The notes under the pieces: model-generated
The model's input: only the letters and a program-made list of their open reading frames with translations
Database searches by the model: none
Told to the model about the DNA's origin: nothing
Shown: positions 24,077 through 37,240 of the stretch, piece by piece
Numbering within the stretch: position 1 is the first letter of the stretch
How the letters are laid out: every line of letters begins with the position of its first letter
Translations under genes and position numbers: made by a program
Assembly (NCBI RefSeq): GCF_040939455.1
Contig: NC_134115.1
Span: 22,452,727 to 22,516,726 of the forward strand
Direction: 5' to 3'
DNA length: 64,000 bases
Source: Microcebus murinus
Lineage: Eukaryota; Chordata; Mammalia; Primates; Cheirogaleidae

Positions 24077-24411
24077 GGCCGGGCCCAATGGCTTATGCCT
24101 GTAATGCACTCTGGGAGGCCAAGGTGGGTGGATTGCTCAAGGTCAGGAGTTCGAAACCAGCCTGAGCAAAAGCAAGACCCCGTCTCTACTAAAAATAGAA
24201 AGAAATTAATTGGCCAACTAAAAGAAATACATAGAAAAAAAATTATCCGGGCATGGTGGTGCATGCCTGTAGTGTCAGCTACTCGGGAGGCTGAGGCAGG
24301 AGGATTGCTCGAGCCCGGGAGTTTGAGGTTGCTGTGAGCTGGGCTGATGCTATGGCACGCTAGCCTGGACAACAGAGTGAAACTCTGTCTCAAAAAAAAA
24401 AAAAAGAAAAA
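24077..24411 (+). mobile_element. Alu, strepsirrhine type
   Basis: Complete dimer starting ggccgggcccaatggc, with spacer aattaattggccaactaaaa and an A tail. Short flanking repeat gtcta on both sides. Confidence 0.93.
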
Positions 24412-24899
24412 AGTCTACACAGTGACTTTGTAACTTAGTAGGCCAACTTAATTTTAACCAAAAAAGTCAGTATTGCCTGCCTTTTGGGGATGTCTGGATA
24501 CCAATTCTCTGTCCTGTCCTCTCAAGGACAATTTGACCTTGTCTTCCCCACATAGGCTTTTTTGATTGACAAGACTTATCCTTAATGGTCCCAGTGCTTT
24601 TTCACTCTTAGGCATTGGCATTGATCTGTGTGGTTTGTGCAGAGGCTTTGAAACGCTACCCTGGCAACCTCATGGGCTGGCAGTCCCGCAAAAATGGATA
24701 GATCATAAATTGTGGATCTAACACACATGCAAATATTTAGTTTCCTTCAGCCTACATGTTGTTCAAAGGGCAGAATTAAAAGTTGACCTTCCTAGTTTGT
24801 ACCGTTGTTTGGCCTCTGACTGCAGTCAGGTGGTTAAAGAAAATGTATCCAAAGGGAAGTCTTGGCCAACACACCTGAATAGAGTGGTGATGTAGCAGT

Positions 24900-25090
24900 C
24901 ACACAAGCTCCCATTCATGGACACCTACTGTTTTACAAGTGCTGTTCTATGTAATATTTAATCCAGACAACAACCTCTTTTATAAACAAGAAACTGAGGC
25001 TCAGGAAAATTAAAAAATCTTGCATAAATTAATTCAACTAGGTAAGTGGCAGAGTTGGGCTGTGACTCAGGTGTGTGAGACTGAGTTCGT
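24900..25090 (+). mobile_element. MIR SINE relic
   Basis: aagaaactgaggctcaggaa and gtggcagagttgggctgtga are MIR core phrases. Confidence 0.75.
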
Positions 25091-25689
25091 GTTCTTTCTA
25101 TGATATTTCCTGATATGGATTCATTTGTCCTTTTAGTGTTCCAAGTAGCTTTGCTACTTATAAAAAGAAAGAACTGAGTACATGCCTCATGTAGACCATG
25201 TGTTAGGTAAGGTATCAAAAAGGAATTTACCATGAAAACAAATGAACTTTGAGCAAGCATGTTGCATAAAATGGATTTACTCAATGATGAAATATATCTT
25301 CCAAATTTATTTTCTGTGATAAAATGGCCACCATTCATTATAAGGTAATTCCATGTGTCAAGTAAACTGAGATTTTACAAGCAGTTTTTTCTGCCCATCA
25401 GGCTATAAGCTCCTAAGAGGAATGCAAAAAATATTTTTTGAATGAATAAAATAAATTGGTTGGGGCTCTGGATAGGGATTTTCTATGCTGCTTAATTCTG
25501 TCCAAAAACAAACTAGCTTCTCAAAAGTATTTTATAACCAGAATTATGACGATCGCTCTCTGACCCTCAATTTATATGAAAATCTAGTATACATGGATTG
25601 GTTCTTAAATATCTTTTGCTCAATCAAGAGAACTTTGCATTACTCCCAAGTGAGTGCAAAATCACTAAAAGTCCTAGCATGAGGATGCT

Positions 25690-26290
25690 GGAATTGAAAA
25701 GTCACAGAAAGACAAATACCATATGATCTCACTTATATGGGGAATCTAAAAAAAGTTGAACTTGACTACAGTTAATAATAATTTATTATAAATTCAAAAT
25801 AAATAGAGGAGTGGATTTGGAATGTTCCCAACACAAAGAAAGGATAAATGTTTGAGGTGATGGATGTCCCAGTTACCACGATTTGATCATTACACATTGT
25901 GTGATTGTATCCAAATATCACATGTACTCTATAAAAATGTACTATTGTGTATCCATAAGATTTTTCAACAGAAAACTTAAACTAATAAAAGTAGAGAGTA
26001 TTAATAGAATGGTGGTTGATACAAAATTTCAGTTACACAGGAGGAATAAATTCGAGAGATCTATTGTACAACATGGTGACTACAGTTAATACCAATATAT
26101 TATATACTTGGAAATCCCTAAGAGACTGGATGTTAAGTGTTCTCACCACGAAAGAAATATGTGAGGTAATGCATATGGTAATTAGCTCAATCTAGCCATT
26201 CCACAATGTGCATATATTTCAAAACACCATGTTGTACAACTTAAATGCATACAATTTTTATTTGCCAATTAAAAACAACAAAGAAAGGAC
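25690..26290 (+). mobile_element. L1 3' UTR, two tandem related segments
   Basis: ccatatgatctcacttatat opens the copy. gactacagttaata occurs at about 25764 and again at about 26079, so two related 3' UTR blocks lie in a row, as in the copy at 1-900. Confidence 0.72.
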
Positions 26291-27304
26291 TGAACAGCTG
26301 GTAGCAGGACCAGACCTAAGAAAGGAAAAAGGCCTGAGTGTGATTATTATGTGCAATTAAACAAAATAAATTTACAAAGCCTCTCATTGAATCTGTGAAT
26401 GAGGAAAATCATGAAAATGTTTCAAAAGCAGAGTACGCTAGTCGTAAATCCATTTATAGCTCATCTTAAGTACGTGAAATTTCTTGACTGTCTATTTAGT
26501 GGGCTGTCTTTGCTATTTTTGTAAGGGAGCCTAGAATTTCTACAGGTCTGCTGGTGCACTCGATCCGTTGTCTGTATATCAGAGTTATGAGTTTATCCCC
26601 AAATGTCCCCTCTATGTGGCTACAGAAGGCCCAGTCTCCTGGGAAAAAGGTACAGTATCTGATGGGTTCCCAGTGAGGGGATATCTGGGTTTCAATACAC
26701 AGTGACAGAAATAAGTGACCATTATTTGAGAGAATAACTCATTTACTTTTTGGAAAGCATCACCACCTACCTGACAGAGGTCACCCTGGGTAGACAGACT
26801 GAGAAAGTGACTGACTCGGAAGGGCTGAGGACCAGGAAGAAGGGGAGGAGCGCCGTTAGTAGGTAGCACCGCCTCATAAAGCCACGAGTGAGCAGGGCGC
26901 TGTCCGGCCTTTAGGGAGGTGTCATTGCCTTTCTCTTTGGAGTGATGGAGGTGGCAGGTGACATTTTCAGGAGTGTGGCTCACAGAGCCTTCCTTGTACA
27001 TCCGAACTAAGCAAAGAGGGCGAGCGTGTGCAGATGGTTAAAGGCCTTAGTCCTTCTTGTGGAGATTAAGTATGATCGAATTGTTCCCTGTTGCTGTGTC
27101 AAGTTCTGAAACGCGGACACCCGGATGACACTTGCTAGCGCCCACTTTCACTCCTACAGAGGCCCGAGCAGCCTCGCTCCCTTATAGCTCGCTCTTAAAC
27201 AACGCTTGAAAGTTCCACTGCCCTCACTTCACTCCCCGGCCCACGGGAACAAGCATCCTGAAATCGCCCTCTTTCTCTTCCCCTGTGTCAGCACGTAGAA
27301 AGCG

Positions 27305-27355
27305 CTGACTCACCTTTCCTCGCCATGCTGTCGTCCTGCCTCATGCCTGCTTTCT
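27305..27355 (-). promoter_or_regulatory. Candidate alternative first exon with AP-1-type site
   Basis: On the minus strand, ATGAGGCAGGACGACAGC is followed in frame by ATGGCGAGGAAAG and a perfect donor GTGAGT. The phase left by this donor (1) is the one needed by exon 18428-18530. The AP-1 motif TGACTCA lies at 27306-27312, overlapping the donor. The surroundings (27100-27600) have more CG dinucleotides than their neighbours. An upstream in-frame TGA limits the peptide to 10 codons. This could be chance; there is no proof of transcription. Confidence 0.2.
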
Positions 27356-27792
27356 GTGCTCAAACATTTCAGCCTAGCCTCTAACTAAGAGAAAAGAGAA
27401 GCTCCTGGAAAGAGGAGGCGTTGCATTCCAAGGCCTAGGGCTCCCGCAGCGGCTCTGTAGCTAGTCCCAGCTTCAGTACTTGACATTTTAGTCTTCCTTC
27501 AGGTCCTCGTTAACACTATCTAAGAGATCTCCTGGTTTGTCTAGAGACAGGTCTGTACGGAGTGCGGCATCCAGAATGCCTCAGCCCCGTGGCGACTGCA
27601 GGAGGCTGTGTTTAGTAGGCCGCCCAGTGTTTTACTGGGAGTGACCACATTGTGCTTTTCGAAAAGCCTATATAGTGTGGAAATAAAGAAGGGAAATCAA
27701 AGCTTGCTCTGTGCCTACTGTGTGTCGGCATAGCGGGAGGCACTGTGCTGGGAAAATGCACACATTTTGGAGTCATCAAGACCCACGTACAG

Positions 27793-28146
27793 GCCGGGCG
27801 TGGTGGCTCACGCCTGTCATTCCAACATTCTGGGAGGCCAAGGTCGGCTGATCGCACAAGGTCGAGAATTCGAAACTAGCCTGAGCAAGAGTGAGACTCC
27901 GTCTCTACTAAAAATAGAAAGAAATTAATTGGCCAACTAAAAATATATAGAAAAAATTAGCCAGGCATGGTGGCACATGCCTGTAGTCCCAGCTAGTCGG
28001 GAGGCTGAGGCGGCAGGATTGCTTGAGCCCAGGAGTTTGAGGTTGCTGTGAGCCAGGCTGACACCATGGCACTCTAGCTAGGGCAACAGAGTGAGACTCT
28101 GTCTCAAAACAAAAACAAAAACAAAAACAAAAACAAAAACACAAAA
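27793..28146 (+). mobile_element. Alu, strepsirrhine type, with (CAAAA)n tail
   Basis: Dimeric Alu starting ggccgggcgtggtggc, with spacer ttaattggccaactaaaaat and a tail of about seven CAAAA units. Confidence 0.94.
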
Positions 28147-28309
28147 ACCCATGGCCTGGGTTTGATTTTTGGCACACTTCCTTCTCCAGCTGTAGGAAAT
28201 TAATCAAATCACATATTTCCCGGACATTCCTCTTCTGTAAAATGTAGATAATAATCTCTCTCTGAGGGGATGTGGTGGGGATCAAATGAAAACACAGACC
28301 TACAGCACC

Positions 28310-28470
28310 AGCACAATGGATGGCAGAGGTTAGTTATAATTATCAGGCATTTTAATTACGCTATCTCATTAAATCTCCAGTTCTAGCATGGGGGAGATAG
28401 GGGTATCAGCCTCATTTGACCAAATAAGGAATCCAAGCACTGGAACGCCAGCTCTGTGAATGTCATTCAA
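28310..28470. mobile_element. MIR relic
   Basis: cattttaattacgctatctc and the following sequence resemble the MIR core. Diverged. Confidence 0.5.
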
Positions 28471-29289
28471 ACTCTGGTCAGACTAGCTCCCAAACTGCGC
28501 TTTTCCTACCACCTCTCAGGGTGCTTGAAGAATGTCTTGGCTGCATATGTGGGTGGCAATGAGGCAACTAAAATTAATGGCCCTGTGGACTGAGAACAAT
28601 GACCTTTCAAAGCAATCAGGCTGCAAGATGCAACCTACACAAGTTATATTTTATTATTAGCAACCCCTTGGAGACAGCCTCCCCGTACCAGGGCAACACC
28701 AGCTTTCTTTCTGAATTTTGCTGTGGAAAATTCCAGAGCCATGGCTGTGCTCTTGTCAGGCTGCTGAGGTCAAAATCTGTCAAAAATGTGCGAGTCTCTG
28801 TCAGAGGGGGCTTCTTCCCAGCAGAGTTTCACCAGTGAAATTCAGAACCTGGAATTGGTGAGTGGTCATTGCTCTTGGACTATCTATCCCTGCCTCTTTG
28901 TTGGATGGGCAGGGTGGACTTTGCTTCCTTCCTTGGTAGGACAAATTGTACAGTTCCTCTCCCCCCAGTAGGGGTGGGGCACATAAGGTGAGGGCAGGGG
29001 TGTGTGTGTTGTGGGAGGGGGTGTGGGTAGAAAAGGCGATGTCGTAAAGGCAGGACATCTCAAAGAATCTCAGCGTTTCCCTGCCTACCAACATCCTTCC
29101 CATGGTTTGCATCCTATCAGAGCTTTACACTGTCCAGAGGATGGAAACCTCACCTGGGTCCACATAGAGAAAATGCCCCTTTCCCCTTTTTGAGATTTCT
29201 CTCATTCCCCGTGTGCTCAGATGACCACGAGCTATCCTTTGGCCACTCAGAGAGTCATGCCTTCCCTTGAGAGGCAGGAGGCAGGAGAG

Positions 29290-29490
29290 GTGCCTGTGTC
29301 TGGAGCCAGATGTCCTAGATGTGAAGCCCAGCCCTGCGTTGGCTAGCAGGGTGGACAAGTTATGAAGCAACCTCTCTGAGCCTCAGTCAGCTTATCTGTA
29401 AAATGGAAATAACCACAGCTAAGCCATAAAATGGTCAGATGGGTTAAATCTGTTAACATATGAACTGTGCTTTGAAAGGTACTAGCATAC
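29290..29490 (-). mobile_element. MIR relic, antisense
   Basis: cctctctgagcctcagtcag and cttatctgtaaaatggaaat are reverse MIR core phrases. Confidence 0.7.
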
Positions 29491-31429
29491 TATTATAGTA
29501 AGTTCTCCATAATAGTGGGCCATTGCTACTCCAACTAGCACAACCAGGTCCCTGGGATAAGCAATACCAGAAAGGGAAGAGACCTTTAGAAACATTCAAA
29601 GCTCAACTCACTTCTTATTGTCTGCTGGCTTTGAATAATTTACTTAACCCCTCTTCAGCTTCATAAAATAAGATCAATTGCTCCAAACTTTGTAGTTCCC
29701 TGTTTGTTTCTTGCTTAATATCAGGTAATGTTCCTTCTGTGGTTGATTTATGAATGCATGGTCAGCATAAATAAAATATCTCTAGAAGATTTCCTTTCTC
29801 CACAACTATTCAGGGACCACTTAAGGGAATGGACTCCAATTTTATTAACTATTTTATTAACTTTTAACAACTCAACAGGTATGGTTCTGCTTGAGCCCAA
29901 AATTCCATTCAGGAAAATGGCACCCCATACCCCAAATCCACAGTTCTAAAACTATTAACTTGCTAAAAAAATTCTGGGCACCCCACAGCGACATTTGACA
30001 GGAAGGCAGGCCAGCTATTTCTCTTACTGCCCAATATTACCCCTCTTGTTGCCTTACGGAGAAAGCTCTTAGGAATAACAAAACATCGTCTGTGACTTTA
30101 ATTGATCTTCACCCAACTCTTAGCACAGTGGTCAAGAAGTGGGTATGAGCTAATTTGTACAACCTCAATAAGAAACCCCAGGAATTGTTTCTCAGACATT
30201 AATTATGGCATGAGAGGATGCTCGATTCATCAAAACATTTCAGAGTGGGATGTGTGGCTCAAGTGCTCTTGCTCCCTTCTCTTTCCCTTAATGCTTTGAT
30301 ATTTCCTTTGGATTCTCTGTTACACATGCCCCTACCCCATCTGTGCTGCAGAGAACCTGCTTCCATCAGTAAGACTGCAGCCTCTGGGTCCCTCCAACAT
30401 GAGGACCCGAGAACCTGCTTTCCCAGCCTTGTCGTACAGAGAAGTCCTGTAGAGACATGCAGAGCACAGAGGGGGAAATTGCAAAAAAAAAAAACAACCT
30501 GACTTCATCAGAAACAAACATCATAGGGCTAGAAAGTCTACATGAACCTCTAAAACGGTTCAGTCCTTCTGGTGGAAGAGCCCATGTGAGGTGCATTCCA
30601 ACTCCGCTCCCTGGGGACTGACACACTCTCTGCTATCACCAAGCCCTCCCTGCTGAGCAGACCCTCAGCATCTCCCCTGCGGGCCACTCCCCTTCCTAAA
30701 CTAGTTACACTGCTGTTCCTTTGGGGGCCGCTTCAGCATCATTTGTAGGGGAACAGGCAACCAGGCCAATAAGTCCGGTCCCCTTTTCAGGGGGTCCTGG
30801 CCCTTCAGAGCACAGTCCCTGGTAACTTAGGTCCGTCGCCACCAGGCAGCGCGAGTCAGAGTTCAGGAAGCCTGCTGCTGCCTGGAAACTCAGTCCCAGG
30901 CAGGGCTGGTGACTCAAGTCCTCCTCCCTTCCCTAAACTCCCTCCGGCTGCTGTCTGACCTGCTTTGACTCCTTTTTGCTTTCAAGGCTGCTCTTGATAT
31001 TTATCTTAACCAGATTTTACACGGTGCAATGTGCCCGGGGCCCCAGGTCTTCCAGGGAAGGCCAGTTCCCCCTTGCTTGTCTCAGTTTGCCATGATGGTT
31101 AGGGGCAGGCCGTGGAAAAGCCGCCTGTGGGCTCGGGGAACTTGAACGTTCTTTGGCTTATGCAATTATCTGGTGTAATTTAGGTTGTAATTTTCTAAAG
31201 ATGCATTTGTAAGTGGCCAACATTTTCTATGGAATAAAAACAACTGGCTTACTACAGTAGCATCAGCGATCAACCTGTAAAACAGCTGAAACAGCAGAGA
31301 TAGGAGAAAGATGCAGTTGTGTTGTTGGGGGATTATAAATCCAGGCCTGGGGTCAAAGATAAAAGAACTTTTTCTTGAAGAAGCTTTCTCGATGTTTTCG
31401 CATGTAACTTGCAGAGCCCTCTTCTGGAG

Positions 31430-32110
31430 GTCAGCATGGCTCTCATTTTACAGATGAAGAAACTGAGGCTCAGGAAATTTTAGCAGTCCGTGCAAAGTCA
31501 TTGAATTTGTAATAACAAGAATATCTGACAGTTATTTGGTGATTACCATGTGCTTGAGCCTGTACTGAGTGCCCTGCACATACTAGTTCACTTGGTCCTT
31601 GTAATAGTAACCCTGTTGGAATAAGGTGCTGTGTGCTGCTGGTTTTTTTTTTTTTTTTTTTTTTTCGAGACAAAGTCTCACTCTGTTGCCTGGGCTAGAG
31701 TGCCGCGGCATCAGCCTAGCTCACAGCAACCTCAATCTCCTGGGCTCAAGCCATCCTCTTGCCTCAGTCTCCCGAGTAGCTGGGACTACAGGCATGCACC
31801 ACTATGCCCAGCTAATTTTTTCTATATATTTTTAGTTGTCCAGCTAATTTCTATTTTTAGTAGAGACAGTGTCTCACTCTTGCTCAGGCTAGTTTTGAAC
31901 TCCTGACCTTGAGATATCCTCCCACCTCAGCCTCCCAAAGTACTAGGATTACAAGCATGAGCCACCGCACCCTGCCTGTTTTTTTTTTTTTTTTATCATC
32001 CTCATTTTTTGTTTAGAAAGATGAGCCAACAAGACATGAAGTGACTTACAAAGTCACTCAGCTGTTGAAAAGGCTGTGACTTAAACTAAAGAGGTCAGAC
32101 TCTAAATTCT
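31430..32110 (+). mobile_element. MIR relics split by an Alu
   Basis: A MIR-like piece at 31440-31500 (gatgaagaaactgaggctca) is followed by a second MIR whose halves lie at 31510-31640 and 31995-32110 (gtgacttacaaagtcactca). The Alu at 31643-31977 sits between the halves. Confidence 0.65.
31643..31977 (-). mobile_element. Alu, strepsirrhine type, antisense
   Basis: Reverse dimeric Alu starting with a T run and ending gccaccgcaccctgcct. It carries the strepsirrhine-type spacer (ttagttgtccagctaattt). Confidence 0.93.
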
Positions 32111-32659
32111 TCTCCTTTAACCAGGGTGTTGCAGCACCTATTTTCCCAGAAAGTGGTACAGATGGGATTTTATCTTCAAATGCCATTCCCCTTCCAATAT
32201 GCTAGAAATTCAAATAATTGGTGGGCTGAGTGCACGCGTGCATGTGTGTGGGTGTGTGTGAGTAAACGTGAGGATAAAGTAAGAACACGCCATCCTAGGC
32301 TACTCAGTCTTGTAACCTGTAACTATTGGCTTGCCTACCATTTTCTGCAGGCGTGATGGAAGAAGTTTAGTGTCTTCCATTTGTGGGACAGACAGAATCA
32401 GTTCACATAACGCACCAAGAACATAAGCCAATGCAGAATCAAGTGTTCAAAATACAGGGGTTTCCCAGAGAAGCTGGTTCTAATTATACTCCTCCCCAAG
32501 GACAGGGCCTTTTCTTGTTTTTTTTTTTGGGTCCCCATGGCCTCCCTACATGAGTGGAAGATTGTTCCTAGACTTGTTTTGTATTCTTTAGAAGGAATTC
32601 ATTAAAGTCTTTTGTCAGTCGAACTAAGATAAGAATGACTTGGGCCTGAAATGATGGAT

Positions 32660-32735
32660 GTACTTAGGTGGGAAAGTGGAGAACATTTCGGGAGAGAGAA
32701 ACGAGGACAGCAAAGGATGGAAGCCAGAATGAGTA
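32660..32735. repeat. Source copy of a local 76-bp duplication
   Basis: Segment starting gtacttaggtgggaaagtgg and ending aatgagta. A near-identical copy lies at 33774-33857. Confidence 0.88.
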
Positions 32736-33649
32736 CGACGTCTCTGGAATCAGGCACGTGATTGCGTTGGCTGAAGTAGAACCTGGGTTTGGGGGAAGTG
32801 AATGGGTTTGGATGGAGGATGTAGACAGAATGGGACGTTAGACAGAGGTGTGTCAGATGGGTGTGGTTGGCCAAAGGGAACTGTTGAAGATTTAGGAAGA
32901 GATACAGTCTATGAAGGGCAGGACTTTGGAGGAAGGTCACCCTGGTCAAGGGAGACTAGATGAGTTGCTAGACAGAAAGTCAACCAGGAGATGGCTGCAG
33001 GAGGCCAGGCATGAGGGGACGGAACTATGGCAACCAAAACTGGGAAGACAATTTCTGGGCAGTCCCCAGGAGACAGAGTGGTGGATCTCAGGGAGAGCAG
33101 GGCCTTAGAGCTCATCTCCTGCAGCTGCCTCCCTGTCCCCTCCCCCAGGGGCTAGCTGAATTCCCCTGAAGGTTTTCTAGCCCAGCGACCGCCCCAGGGT
33201 TTGAATGATCGATGAAAGGGAGGGAGAACTGGTCACCTCCTTCTCCATTTTTGGAAAACTCTGTCAGAAATGTCTTTGTGGTAGGCCCAAAGTGGCCTCC
33301 TAGGAGATTTCATACATTGGTCACTTCAACAGAAGAAGCAGCTGCTCTGGGGAAAGAGCACAGTGTTTGTGGGAATAGTGAAAGAAGTCGGAAAACCTGA
33401 GTCCAAGGTTTGGATGGGTGGCTCTGAGCAAACAGTGTGACCCTGCCTGCGAGTCTTACTCTTCTCTGTGGAAATGGGGGTGGGTGGCACAGCCTGCTTA
33501 ATTCCCTGGTCTTCTTGGATGGTCAAATGATCTTCTTTGGGGTGACAGTGCTCTGGAAGCTTCAGAGTGCCACATAAAAGAGGGGCAGATGGGATTATTA
33601 ATACGCCGTGAGAAGGAATACAGTATAGGCTGGTGGCAGAAAAAGCCAA

Positions 33650-33960
33650 ATCTATATTCCAGTTCTACTGCCTTCTCGCTGTGTGATTTTTTGGATTAGC
33701 TACTTACCATGTCTAACCCTCATCTCCATAGCTGCAAAATAGGCTAAAAATATCCCTACCTCAGAAAGTTGAAGTACTTAGGTGGGAAAAAGGGAAAGTG
33801 GAGAATATTTCGGGAGAGAGAAACAAGGACAGCAAAGGATGGAAGCTAGAATCAGTAGTAGTGACTAAATTTGATAAAGTATTTTAAAGCCCTCAGCACA
33901 GAGTTTGTCTGGAATCTAATAAAATGATGAATAAATACTATCACTGTTATCATTGGGAAA
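33650..33960 (-). mobile_element. MIR relic interrupted by a templated insert
   Basis: Reverse MIR phrases (tcatctccatagctgcaaaa, taaagtattttaaagccctc) lie on both sides of 33774-33857, which is foreign to MIR. Confidence 0.7.
33774..33857. repeat. Inserted copy of 32660-32735
   Basis: By my alignment it has four substitutions and one 8-bp insertion (extra gggaaaaa) relative to 32660-32735, same orientation. It splits a MIR. Confidence 0.85.
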
Positions 33961-34042
33961 GGAGTGCTGTCTGCACACAGCTGAGTGGAGAGAGGTGTCG
34001 AACTAATGGAGTTGGACCTGAGTGAGTAGAGAAGTGACGGTA

Positions 34043-34379
<337 letters not shown>

Positions 34380-35479
34380 GAAGTGACAGTAGCATTGCAA
34401 GAGCGCAGGAATGTCAGGGAAGCCGGTTGGGACAATCAGACGGATGTTTTGAAACCCTGCAACTCTTGGCACAGCTCTGCACGTTCATCCACATGCCGTA
34501 CTTTGACAGTGGCTGTATTTTGGGCCTGCTCAGTGTCGGGCGGCTGTGTTCTCTCTCTGACACGCATATAATAAGAGTTGATGGAGTAAAATACAGTGCA
34601 GGCGTTCGCAGCCCATTCTGCCTAGAGCCATGCGATAAACAATCGCGAGCTCGAGTCACTGTGACCAGATAGAGTGTCACGTTTAGATGCCAAAATGGTA
34701 AAAGAAATGTCATCACCTACACATTCCTGCAGAGGGGCCGGCCTGTCCTTGGCCAGCAGAGCTGTTTGGCAGAAGAGCCACGCATCTGTAGACACTCAGC
34801 ATAAAACCCACGCAGGAGGAAGGTGAGTTGTTACAAAGGGCTCTTATCACAGTGGTTGGGATTTTGTGACTATTCTGAAAGCTGAGAAGCTGCTTTTCAG
34901 CTGGTGACCCAGTCTTGGGCAAAAGGCGGACCAGCACGAGCAGGTAAAAGGCATGGAGCTAGTGGAGTGCATGCTCTTGGGGGCTGCAGTAAGCAGCATC
35001 CGGTACCAACCCACCTCAGTGCCTTTAGGGTAAGAGCACGAGTTTGATGTGTTTTGTGGTCAGGAGAGAGAGAGAGACTGAGCTTTGGAATGTCTCCCAA
35101 GAAAGTTCCTTCTATGGTCTATCATACAAGCTGATCTCCACGTACAGGGTCTCCATTTTACAGACAAAGAAGCAGGTAATTAGCGTTTATACAGCTTGCC
35201 CCACATCACACAATTCATCTTGCTCCCTCTCCACATCTAGCTGGGCTGAGGGAGACAAATAATCATTTTGGGAGGATGTAGAGAGAAAAAAGGCAAAGCA
35301 TAGCCCAGGGACAATGAGGCCATGTCATCTGTAGGTTGGCAAAGGACTTGATACCTGGGGGACGTTGACAGTAACATTCAACTAACTCATCCCACATGAC
35401 AACCATCTAGTTATGTATCCTGGGATATCTTCCACTTCTCTGGCCTCAGTATTTTCTAGAAAGTGGTGGTTCCTGAACA

Positions 35480-36800
35480 GTTTTTCTCAGTCCAGATCTT
35501 TCTTCTGAGTTCAATAGCCAATCCTACGCCCACTGGATTCTCCACCTGGGTACTTTACAGGTATCTCCAACTCGCCATGTTCAATAAGGCGTATCACCTT
35601 AGCCCAATTCTGTCATCCCTCTTGGACTTGCCGTCTAAGTGAGTGACCTCACCATCCAATCAGGGAAGCCAGCATAGGGCAGTCATCCTCTATCTCTCCT
35701 TACACCTGACCCTCACAATTCCTGGCGATTCTATCTCCTAAACATCTCCCAGTTCCAGCTTCCCATCCCCATCTCTAGTAGCACCACCACATGGCTTTTA
35801 GCCCCATCATTCCTATCCCACATGGTGGATTTATCTTCCTAATTGGTCTCCTGGACTTACTCTCTGCCCCTCCTCCATCCTCCCAATTCCATCCTTCACT
35901 CTGCAGCCAGAATGGTCTCTCTCACATTCAAATTTTATCAGATCACTCTCCTAACTAAATTCATCCAATGCTGCTTCCTCGATGCAGAATAAAGTTCTAA
36001 GAATGACACACAAAGGCCTTCAAAATCTGGCCCTTGCTGCAAATTCTAGCCTCATCCCCTGCTATTCTCTTTACAAACTCTAGCAGATTCTTTTGGTGCT
36101 CTGTACACATCGCGTGGCCTCATGGTGTGCCAAAACCTGTGTCTGGAGGGAGTATCTGCTTGTGTAGCCTGAGGCTTTCTCCAACCTGGGAAGGATGCTC
36201 TATCAGGCACACGTGGGAGGCGGGAAGAATGAGGGAACTGAGCCCCAGGAGTTAACTTCAACCAGTGGTGGGGATTTAGCACATGGAGGGTGCAGCTCCG
36301 TTGTCCTACCAGTGGGCCAGCTCTGAGGCCTCTGTTCTATACCATTGTCAGAGTTTCCCCAAAACAGAACTCTAGTTCCCCCCAGCGGCTTCCAGTAGCT
36401 GGCTTGATAGCATAAGCCTTCATTCCTTTCTTCATTGGCGGCCTTCCCTCCCTATCTCACTCTCCTGCTCCACTGGCAATTTCTTTCATCTCCCCCCAAA
36501 ACCTCTTGTACCTGAATCTAGTTTCTGGAGAGACCAACAAGACATATCCTCATGCTCTGCCTTTTCCAAGAGACTTCCAGGTCCCAAGCCCATCGTGCCC
36601 TCTCCCACTTAGAATATCCATTCGGCTCGTGCCCACTCCCTTCTGTCTTCTCCCAACAAACTTCTACTCATTCCTTACAACTCCAAGCAGCCTGCCCTGT
36701 GAAGCAGTCCTTGAATCTTTCCTGCGACATCATTATGCAGCTGAATTGATTTTTTTTTTCTGTGCTCTGTAGTACTTGGTACTTATTTTAGTCTATCCTA
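35480..36800 (+). mobile_element. L2 LINE relic, sense, with an internal unrelated block
   Basis: aaaggccttcaaaatctggc, agcctcatcccctgctattc and aacttctactcattccttac follow the L2 3' half. The block about 36110-36530 does not fit L2 and may be a separate insertion that I cannot classify. Confidence 0.65.
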
Positions 36801-36989
36801 CATATCAACAGGTGATTCTGCACTTATGTGTCTTCCCCATGGGACTAGCTGTTCTTTAAGGTCAGGAATAATTTCCCATGATCTAGACAACTACTTGCCA
36901 CATGAAAAAGTGATCTGAACATTTTGGTAGATAGGTAAGTTGATCTGCTGGTATTTAGGGATGCAAAACCCAGTTTCTTGATAGCTGAA

Positions 36990-37240
36990 AGCTCCATGAA
37001 AAGGCATTCATTAATTTATCCAATGCATAGTTATTAAACATCTACTGCATGCCAGGCACGATTCCAGGTGTATGGGATATGTCAGCAGACAAAACACAGA
37101 TCTCTTCCCTGGTAGAGCTTGCATTGTAACACGGGAGATACATAGCGAACCATAAACACAATAACCTAGTAAATTTTAGTATGGTTAAAAGTAAGTAAAT
37201 GCTATGGACAAAAAAATCGAATAGGGCAAGCAAACCAGGG
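36990..37240 (-). mobile_element. L2 relic, antisense
   Basis: aaacatctactgcatgccag, gcacgattccagg and ggtagagcttgcattg are reverse L2 3' end phrases. Confidence 0.65.

Noticed and set aside
31626..31906. Open frames of 69 and 91 residues, rich in phenylalanine then [13 protein letters not shown]
   Set aside because: They are translations of an antisense Alu. The same applies to frames at 24052-24393, 28000-28285 and 34073-34324.
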